DNA of 64,000 bases, taken from positions 1,720,001-1,784,000 of the forward strand of contig NC_014614.1 in assembly GCF_000196455.1 (NCBI RefSeq), in the 5' to 3' direction. This stretch comes from Acetoanaerobium sticklandii (GTDB taxonomy: Bacteria > Bacillota > Clostridia > Peptostreptococcales > Filifactoraceae). The notes beneath the pieces are model-generated. The model was not told the DNA's origin. It saw nothing but the letters and a program-made list of their open reading frames with translations, and ran no database searches. This document shows positions 53,840-62,068 of the stretch, in pieces; positions within the stretch are counted from its first letter, which is position 1, and each line of letters begins with the position of its first letter. The position numbers and the translations under genes were made by a program.

Positions 53840-55216
53840 CTACTTTTTCTCCTTCGAACCATAATACGTCATCAGAATTATCGCTTCCACGTGCATAGTG
53901 TGACTAAACATATCAACAGGATAAGCCACATCCATCTCATACCCTAGCTTTGAAAGTCTTTCTACATCTCTTGCTAGGGTAGATGGATTGCATGAAATAT
54001 ATACTATTTTTTTAGGATTCATTTTTGCTATAGTATCTAAAACTATTTCTTCGCAGCCTTTTCTTGGTGGATCTACAACTACTACATCGGCTGTGATTCC
54101 TCTGCTATAGAGTTCCGGTACTACTTCCTCGGCTTTTCCTGCGTAAAAGCTAGCATTTTCTATATTATTTCTTTTAGCGTTTTTCTTTGCATTTTCTATA
54201 GCTTCTTTTACTATCTCTATACCATATACATGTTTAGCTTTTTTTGCTAGAAATAAAGATATGGTACCTATACCACAATAAATATCATAAACTACGTCTT
54301 CACTTGATATATCTGCTAGCTCTAGGGCTTTATTATAGAGCACCTTTGTTTGTATAGGATTTACCTGATAAAACGATAATGGTGATATTTCAAAAACTAA
54401 ATCATCAATTGTATCTTCTATTATCCCATCACCATATAAAATTTTGTTTTCTCTTCCAAGAATAACATTTGTTCTGTTTGGGTTTATATTTTGAACCAAA
54501 GTTCTAAGCCCTAGAAGTTTTGCCTCTAGCATCTCTACTAGAGCATCTATTTTAGGCAGCTTAGTTTCTTTAGTTACTAGTATTACCATTATTTCATGTG
54601 TATGAAAGCCTACTTTTGTAACTACGTGTCTTAGGTTTCCTTTATGTGTTTTTTCATCATATAAGGAAATTTTGTATTTTTCTATGTACTGTCTTATTAT
54701 GTCCAAAATAACATCATTAACTGTGTCTTGAACATAGCAAGTAGTCAGAGGTATAATCTCGTGAGACATTTTTTTGAAAAAACCCATGACAGGTTTTCCT
54801 TTTTTATCTATTCCTACTGGAAACTGAGCTTTGTTTCTATAGTTGTATGGATTGTCCATTCCTATAGTATCCATTACATTTGGATTTTCCACTTTTCCTA
54901 TACGGCTTAGGTTTTGTACTACTATGTCTTTTTTTATTTCTAGCTGTTTACTGTAGTTTAGCTGCATTATCTGACATCCACCACAGCTATGGGCAATAGG
55001 GCATACTGGTTTTACTCTATCTGCAGATGAAGACAATATTTTTTTAAGGTCAGCAACTGCGTAATTCTTTTTAGATTTTACTACCTTCCCTAATACTATA
55101 TCTCCCACAAGTCCACCTTCTACAAATACAGTAAAGCCATCTACTTTTCCTATTCCTTCTCCCGAGTGACCTAAATCAACTATTTCTATTTCATATTCTT
55201 TTCCTAGCTTTAACAT
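53840..55216 (-). CDS. rlmD: 23S rRNA (uracil-C5)-methyltransferase, RlmD/RumA family
   Basis: A 458-residue enzyme that methylates a uracil in rRNA (or tRNA) with SAM. An N-terminal TRAM domain (VDLGHSGEGIGKVDGFTVFVEG) is followed by the iron-sulfur-type cysteines CPIAHSCGGCQIMQ, the SAM-binding VYDIYCGIGTISLFLA, VVDPPRKGCE and the catalytic-cysteine motif YISCNPSTLARD. The start at 55216 follows AAGGAGA. The C-terminus HTMHVEAIILMTYYGSKEKK is the site where integrative elements often insert in this gene family, and the island abuts it. Confidence 0.92.
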   Translation of the reverse strand: MLKLGKEYEIEIVDLGHSGEGIGKVDGFTVFVEGGLVGDIVLGKVVKSKKNYAVADLKKILSSSADRVKPVCPIAHSCGGCQIMQLNYSKQLEIKKDIVVQNLSRIGKVENPNVMDTIGMDNPYNYRNKAQFPVGIDKKGKPVMGFFKKMSHEIIPLTTCYVQDTVNDVILDIIRQYIEKYKISLYDEKTHKGNLRHVVTKVGFHTHEIMVILVTKETKLPKIDALVEMLEAKLLGLRTLVQNINPNRTNVILGRENKILYGDGIIEDTIDDLVFEISPLSFYQVNPIQTKVLYNKALELADISSEDVVYDIYCGIGTISLFLAKKAKHVYGIEIVKEAIENAKKNAKRNNIENASFYAGKAEEVVPELYSRGITADVVVVDPPRKGCEEIVLDTIAKMNPKKIVYISCNPSTLARDVERLSKLGYEMDVAYPVDMFSHTMHVEAIILMTYYGSKEKK

Positions 55217-55242
55217 AATCTTCTCCTTAATGACATATATAA

Positions 55243-55265
55243 AGCCGAAAGCAAGGCTTTCGGCC
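55243..55265 (-). terminator. Terminator of the 55284-55976 gene
   Basis: Nine-bp stem GCCGAAAGC / GCTTTCGGC with a 3-base loop, then TTTATATAT on the minus strand. Confidence 0.8.
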
Positions 55266-55283
55266 ATATTATTCAATATTTAA

Positions 55284-55976
55284 CTATACAAAAAGATGCT
55301 TTGCTTTATAACCTTTATATGCCATAACTATACTACTTATTACAAGTATCACACCAAGAATAGGTGGAACTACTGTAAGTGCTGTAGCAAAGCCTTGGCT
55401 TCTTCCAGTTTGAGTCATATTATTAGCTATAGCAGTAGCCATGTTTCCCATGACATATAGTCCATTTTTTGCCCATACGGTCCCTGTCATGAATCCAATA
55501 GGAGCAACTGATAGACTCATATAAAATCCATTAACGCTTCTAGCTTTTAATCCTCTTGAACCTAAGAATATAGGAACAAAGAAAAGTGCTGGCAGTACAA
55601 ATCCAAACCACTGTGGAGAGAGTACTAGAAATAAGATTGATGTAAATAAAAACCATCTTTGGTATACATTTACCCAGCCTACTTCATTTCTTAAATCCCC
55701 AAGAGCTGCATTAAGATATCTGATGTAGTATTCCACTTGATCTTTAACTTCTTTTGCATTGGCAGTGGCTGAAAATTTATTATTTAGTTCTTTTCCTTTT
55801 TTAACTAAAGAATTATAAACCTCTAATAAATTATCTGGTACCTCAAGTTTTTTGTATTCATTTTTAATATTTTCCAACAGATTATAGAATTTATCTTTTT
55901 TATTACCTAATTGAGGGTATTTTTGAATCCTATTCTGAAGTGAATCAATTACAATTACGATGTCTTTCGTACTCAC
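55284..55976 (-). CDS. Uncharacterised membrane protein
   Basis: A 230-residue protein: about 75 N-terminal residues are helical and charged, perhaps a coiled coil (QNRIQKYPQLGNKKDKFY...), then four or so membrane helices, with a glycine/alanine-rich loop (NMATAIANNMTQTGRSQG). The start is GTG with AGGGGGAG. No family recognised. It stands alone between the transporter operon and rlmD. Confidence 0.6.
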   Translation of the reverse strand: MSTKDIVIVIDSLQNRIQKYPQLGNKKDKFYNLLENIKNEYKKLEVPDNLLEVYNSLVKKGKELNNKFSATANAKEVKDQVEYYIRYLNAALGDLRNEVGWVNVYQRWFLFTSILFLVLSPQWFGFVLPALFFVPIFLGSRGLKARSVNGFYMSLSVAPIGFMTGTVWAKNGLYVMGNMATAIANNMTQTGRSQGFATALTVVPPILGVILVISSIVMAYKGYKAKHLFV

Positions 55977-56114
55977 AAAACTCCCCCTTGCATAAATTTA
56001 TTCTTAACTTATAATACCATATGAAATAATTATTGACTATTTTATTATATTTTTTTAAGTATAATCTGCTTAAAATAAATATTATAAATCACTATCTCTA
56101 AGTAAGTATATAAT

Positions 56115-56144
56115 CAAAGGCTCTCGCAATGCGAAAGCCTTTGA
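56115..56144 (-). terminator. Terminator of the NSS transporter operon
   Basis: TCAAAGGCT / AGCCTTTGA arms with TCGC/GCGA inner pairs, 20 bases beyond the small-subunit stop. The minus-strand tail is AT-rich rather than a clean T run. Confidence 0.75.
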
Positions 56145-56164
56145 AAAATCATAAATTAGATTTC

Positions 56165-56272
56165 TTACTTTTTCTTTTTTTCTGCATTTAGTATTGCTCT
56201 TAGGCTAATTCCAGCAACAGTAAATACTATAGCCCAAGTTGTTAATAAAAATCCTAAAGCTGCACCTGTCAT
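56165..56272 (-). CDS. MetS-like small subunit of the NSS transporter
   Basis: A 35-residue protein, one membrane helix (about 5-25) then the basic tail AILNAEKKKKK-type ending (NAEKKKK). AGGCG-type site (GGAGGCGATTAC) precedes the ATG. It begins 14 bases past the transporter stop. This is the size and plan of the MetS small subunit that NSS transporters such as MetP need in some Gram-positives. Too small for standard gene callers. Confidence 0.75.
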   Translation of the reverse strand: MTGAALGFLLTTWAIVFTVAGISLRAILNAEKKKK

Positions 56273-56286
56273 GTAATCGCCTCCTA

Positions 56287-57870
56287 TTATACTCTAATAC
56301 TTACAACGTTTTCTTCAATTTCCTTACCATATTTATTCTTGATTGATTTGTAAGACTGCATAGCTCCAGCTGCAACAACAATTAAGATAACTAATCTTGC
56401 TGCGTTAACCCAAGGAATAAGAACCGGAGTACCTGCTACAAAGTCAGGAACAAATTTAAAGTATCCAGCTTTGATATAGTCTAGTGTCGAGAAAACTAAA
56501 ACTATTACTAATGCTGCTGGAGTAAGTCCTCTCATGAATACAGTGTAGAACCACTTAGGCATTTGCCAGATTCCACCTTTGTTGATTTCTGTAAGAGCTT
56601 TTTCTCCCATAAGGAATGCAACAACTATAATTTCTATTAGTCCTAGAACTAGAAGAAGGTATGAACCTACCCAGTTATCTATTTCTGTGAAATAAGCTAG
56701 GTCAGCAGTCTTGTTGATAATTTGCTCTAGACCAACTGGTAATCCTACTACAACATAAGCCGCAAATATTATCCAAGCTGCAGTTTTTCTTGGAATTCCT
56801 AAGTCTTCCTCAACTAGAGCTGTTAGATAGTTGTACATTGCGATAGCTGATGTAAATCCAGCGAAGAATAGTAGTAAGAACCATAATCCTCCAAAGAACT
56901 GACCTCCAGCCATAGTTCTAAATACGTTAGGAAGTGCTATAAATGATAATCCAACTCCTGCTCCTATACCATCTGGTCCAAGGAAAGCATAAGCTATAGG
57001 AATAACTATAGATCCACCAAGAACGATTTCCGCAAACTCATTTAATGAAATTGTAGCTATAGAAGAAACAACAACATCATCATCTGGTTTTAAGTATGAA
57101 GCATAGTTACAAATAATACCCATACCAATTGACAATGTAAAGAATATCTGTCCTGCTGCTGCAAGAGCTGATCTCCAAGTAAGTGTACTAAAATCTGGAT
57201 TCCAGATAAAGTTTAGACCTTTTAGTGAGCTCCACTCAGGGTTAACTGGAGAACCAATAGTAAGAGATCTAATAGCTAGTACTATACCAAATACATAAAG
57301 TACTGGCATCATTAACTTCGCCCAAGCCTCGATACCTTTTTCTACTCCACGCATAACTGCAAATGATAAACCAACAAGTGCAATTATCCAGAAAGTAAAT
57401 ACCATTTTAGGATCCTGGATATAACCTACAAAGAAATCTGCTGTAGATTGGCTTTGATCCATGTATGCACCAGTAAATGATGATACCGCAAATCCTAGTG
57501 TCCATCCGATAAGATGGTTGTAATATGAATTAACAAGTAATGTAACTGCAAATGCTAGACCTCCAGCAATTGCTCCAAGTATAAGTGCTGTTTTTGGCTT
57601 TGCGCCTTCTCTTGCTTGTAAGTACACCATAGGTCCAAGTGTACCGTGTCCGTATTTACCACCATATCTACCTAGGTTCCACTCACTAAGCATTAGCGGA
57701 AGTCCAAGGATAATAAGTGCTGCAAAGTATGGAAGCATAAATGCTCCACCACCATTGCTTGCTGCTTGATAAGGGAATCTCCAGAAGTTACCTAATCCTA
57801 CAGCATTACCTGCCATGGCAAGAATAAGTCCTATTTTGGATCCCCAACTGCCTCTTGTGTTTTCTGCCAT
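56287..57870 (-). CDS. Sodium-dependent amino acid transporter (NSS/SNF family)
   Basis: A 527-residue protein with about twelve membrane helices. The first helix carries GNAVGLGNFWRFPYQAASNGGGAF, the sodium- and substrate-site signature, followed by LSEWNLGRYG. IFFTLSIGMGIICNYASY in helix 6 is the second core motif. Bacterial members import Trp, Tyr, Ala or Met/branched amino acids; with a MetS-like subunit, methionine or alanine is a fair guess. GGAGG precedes the ATG. First gene of a two-gene operon. Confidence 0.92.
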   Translation of the reverse strand: MAENTRGSWGSKIGLILAMAGNAVGLGNFWRFPYQAASNGGGAFMLPYFAALIILGLPLMLSEWNLGRYGGKYGHGTLGPMVYLQAREGAKPKTALILGAIAGGLAFAVTLLVNSYYNHLIGWTLGFAVSSFTGAYMDQSQSTADFFVGYIQDPKMVFTFWIIALVGLSFAVMRGVEKGIEAWAKLMMPVLYVFGIVLAIRSLTIGSPVNPEWSSLKGLNFIWNPDFSTLTWRSALAAAGQIFFTLSIGMGIICNYASYLKPDDDVVVSSIATISLNEFAEIVLGGSIVIPIAYAFLGPDGIGAGVGLSFIALPNVFRTMAGGQFFGGLWFLLLFFAGFTSAIAMYNYLTALVEEDLGIPRKTAAWIIFAAYVVVGLPVGLEQIINKTADLAYFTEIDNWVGSYLLLVLGLIEIIVVAFLMGEKALTEINKGGIWQMPKWFYTVFMRGLTPAALVIVLVFSTLDYIKAGYFKFVPDFVAGTPVLIPWVNAARLVILIVVAAGAMQSYKSIKNKYGKEIEENVVSIRV

Positions 57871-58074
57871 TATTCCATTCCTCCTTTTTATTGAATATTC
57901 TGTATACTCTGAAATATATCATAGTATATCCCCTATTATAATACCTTTATAAAATCTAATCAATTAATTTTTTGATAATTCTAAAGGTTCTTAATAATAA
58001 ATATTAATCAGATATATAAGTTTTCTTGTATATTCATAATTTAAAGGCAAATGAGAAAAATGAAATTTGTTTGT

Positions 58075-59079
58075 TTATAATTTGTCAAATTCAGTAGATA
58101 CCCTAACCATCATTTCAGATATCGATAATCCATATGGACATCTAGGCTCACATTCTTTACAGTGTATACAATCTGATGCATTTTTATCAGATGAATTGTA
58201 TCTATCTACTGCCCAAGTTTCCAAATCATATCTTCTAAGATAGCCTTCAAGAAGAAATTGCATAGGTATATTTATTCCTACTGTGCACGGCATGCAGTAA
58301 CCACATCTTCTACAGAATTTATCTCCCATATTTTCCTTTAAGTATTTGATATCTGCTAGCTCTTTCTCTGTTAGAGGAGAATCATCTTCGACAGCGCTTT
58401 GGTTTACTTTTATTTCTTTTTCGTCTGCCATACCAGGAATAAGTACATCTAAGAAGTCGAGCTTTGTTAAGTATCTAAGCGCTAGTCTTGCGTCCTCTAA
58501 CGCTCCTCCAGCTAGTGGCTTCATAACAATAGTTCCCATACCCTTAGCTTTGGCTTTTCTAAATACTTCTTCTCCTTGATTTTCAACTATATTAAAAGGA
58601 AATTGAACTGTTGCAAATTCATCTGTATCTATTGCCCTGTCAAGCACACTCACGCTGTGACTAGTAATTCCTATTTCTTTTATTAAGCCTTGCTCCTTCG
58701 CCTCTTTGAGTGCTCTTAATGCTCCATTTTCAGAAAATACAAGCTCATAATCAGCTTCTCCTAGATTATGAATTTGGTATAAATCTATATAGCTTCTTTT
58801 TAATCTATCTAATGAGCCCAAGATATCTTTTTTCATTGCTTCATATGTTCTTGCCATGCTCTTGGTTGCAAGGTAAAAGCTATGAGGATTTTCTTTCAAT
58901 GCTTCTCCTATGTATTCTTCGCTTACTGTGTATCCTACTGCTGTATCAATGAAATTAATTCCAGATTTTTTAGCTTGATTTATTATTTGTTTGCACTCTG
59001 AAATATCTACTCTTTGTATTGGAATTCCACCAAATCCCAGTTTATTTATCGTCATATGTGTTTTGCCCAATCTAAACAT
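58075..59079 (-). CDS. Aldo/keto reductase with C-terminal [4Fe-4S] ferredoxin domain
   Basis: A 334-residue protein: a TIM-barrel aldo/keto reductase (GFGGIPIQRV, the catalytic Asp/Tyr/Lys in NFIDTAVGY and YLATKSMA, IDLYQIHNLG) followed by a ferredoxin-like tail with two Cys clusters, CRRCGYCMPCTVGINIP and CIHCKECEPRCPYGLSI. This build is common in anaerobes, with electrons possibly passed from ferredoxin; substrate unknown. AAAGGGGG precedes the ATG. Confidence 0.9.
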   Translation of the reverse strand: MFRLGKTHMTINKLGFGGIPIQRVDISECKQIINQAKKSGINFIDTAVGYTVSEEYIGEALKENPHSFYLATKSMARTYEAMKKDILGSLDRLKRSYIDLYQIHNLGEADYELVFSENGALRALKEAKEQGLIKEIGITSHSVSVLDRAIDTDEFATVQFPFNIVENQGEEVFRKAKAKGMGTIVMKPLAGGALEDARLALRYLTKLDFLDVLIPGMADEKEIKVNQSAVEDDSPLTEKELADIKYLKENMGDKFCRRCGYCMPCTVGINIPMQFLLEGYLRRYDLETWAVDRYNSSDKNASDCIHCKECEPRCPYGLSISEMMVRVSTEFDKL

Positions 59080-59118
59080 TCTATTTGCCCCCTTTTATTA
59101 GTCTTAATTATATTATAC

Positions 59119-59147
59119 AAAAAAACTGCCCATTGGACAGTTTTTTA
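59119..59147. terminator. Terminator of the pyk operon
   Basis: AAAAAACTG-CC / GG-CAGTTTTTT stem with a small loop. T runs occur both ways; the minus-strand pyk gene ends about 40 bases upstream. Confidence 0.85.
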
Positions 59148-59185
59148 TAATACATATATTTTTCATCATAATAAAAACGATTTTT

Positions 59186-60937
59186 TTATAGCATTCTTAC
59201 TTCGCCTTTATATACTAATCCGCTTTGAGCATCTATAGTTATAGTTTCATTATCTTCTATTATCTTTAGAGCATTTGTAGCAGATACTATTACAGGTATT
59301 CCTAGGCTCACTCCCACTACAGCAGCATGGCTAGTAAGACCGCCTTCTTCTGTAATAATTGCAGATGCCTTGTTTATTATATTCATCATATCTTTATCTG
59401 TGCTAGATGCTACTATAATATCACCTTGTTCTATTTCCATATTAGAATCAGTAATTAGTCTAGCTCTACCAGAAATATTTGTAGTTCCAACACCTACTCC
59501 TCTTATAAGTATTTCAGAAGCAATATGGACATTGATTAGGTTTGTTGTACCTGCTATTCCTACAGGAACACCAGCCGTTATTACTACAAGGTCTCCAGAT
59601 GAGATATAATCCATGTCTAAAGCACTTTGAACTGATTTTTCGAATACATCATCTGTAGACATTCCTTTTTCAGTAAGTAGAGGATACACCCCCCAAACAA
59701 GACCCATTTGTCTCATAACCATTTCAGAGTTTGTTGCCGCAATTATTGGAGCGGATGGTCTATAGCTAGATACCATTCTAGCAGTGTAGCCAGAAGCTGT
59801 AGCTGATATAATTGCACTTGCTTTTAAATCAATTGCAGTCGTACAAGTCGCATGACTGATAGCGTTTGTGATGTTTAGCTGGCGTAGCTTAACTTTAGTT
59901 TTTAGTAATTCTTCATAATCTAAGGTTTGCTCTGCCCTTATAGCTATAGATGCCATAGTCTTAACAGATTCAAGTGGATACTTTCCAGCTGCTGTTTCTC
60001 CAGATAGCATGATAGCATCTGTACCATCAAATATTGCATTAGCAACATCTGTAACCTCTGCTCTTGTAGGTCTTGGGTTTCTTATCATTGAATCTAACAT
60101 TTGTGTAGCTGTTATTACTGGCTTTCCAAGTATATTACATTTTTTGATTAACTCTTTTTGAACTATAGGAATGTCTTCAGTTGGGATTTCAACTCCCAAA
60201 TCACCTCTTGCAACCATCAAGCCGTCAGAAACCTCTAATATTTCGTCTATGTTGTCTACGCCTTCTTGGTTTTCTATCTTTGAAATAATCTGTATGTTAG
60301 TAGCATTATGTTCTTCTAGTATTTCTCTTATAGCTAGCACGTCAGATGCTTTACGCACAAATGAAGCAGCAATAAAATCAATTCCTTGTTCAATACCAAA
60401 TTCTATGTCTTTTTTATCTTTTGCTGTTATTGCAGGAAGATTTATTTTTACATTAGGTACGTTTACGCCTTTATTGTCTTTGATAGTGCCTGCATTTTGA
60501 ACGATGCATAGTATCTCTTGTCCTTTGATTTCTTGTACCGCAAGACCTACTAGACCATCGTCTATAAGAATTTGGTTGCCAGGCTTTACATCGTTAACTA
60601 GTTCTTTATATGAAACTGTACACTTTGTTTCATCGCCTAAAACCTCTTCCATAGTAATGATGAAGTTTTGTCCTTCTACTAGATTTACTTCTGGAGATGA
60701 AAATTTACCTGTTCTAATTTCAGGGCCTTTAGTATCAAGCAGTATTGCAATTGGCAGCTTCATTTCATTTCTAGCTGCTTTTATGTTATCTATTCTCTTT
60801 CCATGCTCTTCATAATTACCGTGAGAGAAATTAAGTCTACATACATTTAGACCGCTTTTTATAAGCTCCTTAAGCGTATCTATGCTTTCACTAGCTGGTC
60901 CTATAGTGCATACTATTTTTGTTTTTTTATTGAACAT
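59186..60937 (-). CDS. pyk: Pyruvate kinase
   Basis: A 583-residue enzyme that makes pyruvate and ATP from PEP and ADP. RLNFSHGNYEEH, LDTKGPEIRTG, FVRKASDV, KIENQEG, the K and E of MVARGDLGVEIP and the ATQMLDSM signature are all there. Beyond the normal core it has a C-terminal extra domain with ITEEGGLTSHAAVVGVSLGIPVI, a PEP-synthase-like mobile domain usual in Firmicutes. AAAAGGAG precedes the ATG. Third gene of the dnaE-pfkA-pyk cluster. Confidence 0.97.
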   Translation of the reverse strand: MFNKKTKIVCTIGPASESIDTLKELIKSGLNVCRLNFSHGNYEEHGKRIDNIKAARNEMKLPIAILLDTKGPEIRTGKFSSPEVNLVEGQNFIITMEEVLGDETKCTVSYKELVNDVKPGNQILIDDGLVGLAVQEIKGQEILCIVQNAGTIKDNKGVNVPNVKINLPAITAKDKKDIEFGIEQGIDFIAASFVRKASDVLAIREILEEHNATNIQIISKIENQEGVDNIDEILEVSDGLMVARGDLGVEIPTEDIPIVQKELIKKCNILGKPVITATQMLDSMIRNPRPTRAEVTDVANAIFDGTDAIMLSGETAAGKYPLESVKTMASIAIRAEQTLDYEELLKTKVKLRQLNITNAISHATCTTAIDLKASAIISATASGYTARMVSSYRPSAPIIAATNSEMVMRQMGLVWGVYPLLTEKGMSTDDVFEKSVQSALDMDYISSGDLVVITAGVPVGIAGTTNLINVHIASEILIRGVGVGTTNISGRARLITDSNMEIEQGDIIVASSTDKDMMNIINKASAIITEEGGLTSHAAVVGVSLGIPVIVSATNALKIIEDNETITIDAQSGLVYKGEVRML

Positions 60938-60959
60938 ACTATCACTCCTTTTATTTTTT

Positions 60960-61919
60960 CTATATAGAAAGTATCTGAGCTAGATTGTACATATCTAAAT
61001 TAAATTGTCTTTTCATGCTAAGCGCTTCATGTATATCCAAATCTATAATGTCATTGTCTTTAATTCCTACAACTCTAGAAGATTTTCCATCTATTAGAAG
61101 CTGAACTGCCGCTCCTCCTAGCCTGCTTCCAAGTAGTCTGTCTGTAGCTGATGGTGTTCCACCTCTTTGTATATGTCCAAGTATGGTAGATCTCGCCTCT
61201 AGTCCAGTTCTTTCTTGTATCACGTGGCCTATTTCTGTAGCTGAGCCTACACCCTCTGCAACTAAAATTATACTTTGAGTTTTTCCTCTATTATTTGAGC
61301 TTATAAGCTTTTTGCATATTTCATCCAAATCATAAGGCATTTCTGGAACTAAAATTGCCTCAGCTCCACCTGCTAGTCCTGCGTATAATGCTATGTCCCC
61401 ACAGTTTCTGCCCATCACTTCAATTATGCTCACTCTTTCATGCGAGGAGGTAGTATCTCTAAGCTTACTGATTGCATCTAGAGCAGTGTTTACAGCTGTA
61501 TCAAAGCCTATAGTAAAATCTGTATATGCCAAGTCATTGTCAATCGTTCCTGGAATACCTATTGCAGGAAAGCCCTGTTCACTGAGTGCTTTAGCTCCCA
61601 TAAATGAACCATCTCCACCGATTACTACTAAGCCGTCTATTTTAAATACATCTAAAACATTTAAAGCCTTTTTTTGACCTTCTTTTTCTTTAAATTCTAA
61701 AGATCTAGCTGAGCGAAGTATAGTACCTCCTCTATGGATAATATCGCCTACAGATGAAATTGACATTTCTTGTAGCTCGCCTTCCATGAGACCTTTATAG
61801 CCTCTTTGAACTCCGTATACCTTAATATCATGATAAATTGAGTATCTTACTACCGCTCTGATAGCAGCATTCATTCCAGGAGCATCTCCCCCACTTGTTA
61901 ATACTGCAATTTTCTTCAT
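60960..61919 (-). CDS. pfkA: ATP-dependent 6-phosphofructokinase
   Basis: A 319-residue PFK of the bacterial allosteric type. TSGGDAPGMNAAIR, GGDGSFMGA, the catalytic TIDNDLA, EVMGRNCGDIA, PEMPYD and the ATP-site arginines in LGHIQRGGTPSATDRLL are present. The start at 61919 is set by GGAGGG; the upstream ATG at 61967 has no site. It precedes pyk by 22 bases, so the two glycolytic control enzymes are cotranscribed. Confidence 0.97.
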   Translation of the reverse strand: MKKIAVLTSGGDAPGMNAAIRAVVRYSIYHDIKVYGVQRGYKGLMEGELQEMSISSVGDIIHRGGTILRSARSLEFKEKEGQKKALNVLDVFKIDGLVVIGGDGSFMGAKALSEQGFPAIGIPGTIDNDLAYTDFTIGFDTAVNTALDAISKLRDTTSSHERVSIIEVMGRNCGDIALYAGLAGGAEAILVPEMPYDLDEICKKLISSNNRGKTQSIILVAEGVGSATEIGHVIQERTGLEARSTILGHIQRGGTPSATDRLLGSRLGGAAVQLLIDGKSSRVVGIKDNDIIDLDIHEALSMKRQFNLDMYNLAQILSI

Positions 61920-62068
61920 TATACTATCCCTCCAAATCAAGGGAGCGTTTTTGTCCCTTATTGTCATTTTTCATCCCACTATATATAAAAATATATGGCA
62001 GGTGGCCCCTACCATTTTTTAATATTATATCAGATAAGGGCCGTTATTCATAGTGCTTGATTTTATTT

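Noticed and set aside
61980..62068. Inverted repeat GGTGGCCCCTACC after dnaE as a terminator
   Set aside because: The stem is short and no T run follows on the minus strand; dnaE, pfkA and pyk may be one transcript.
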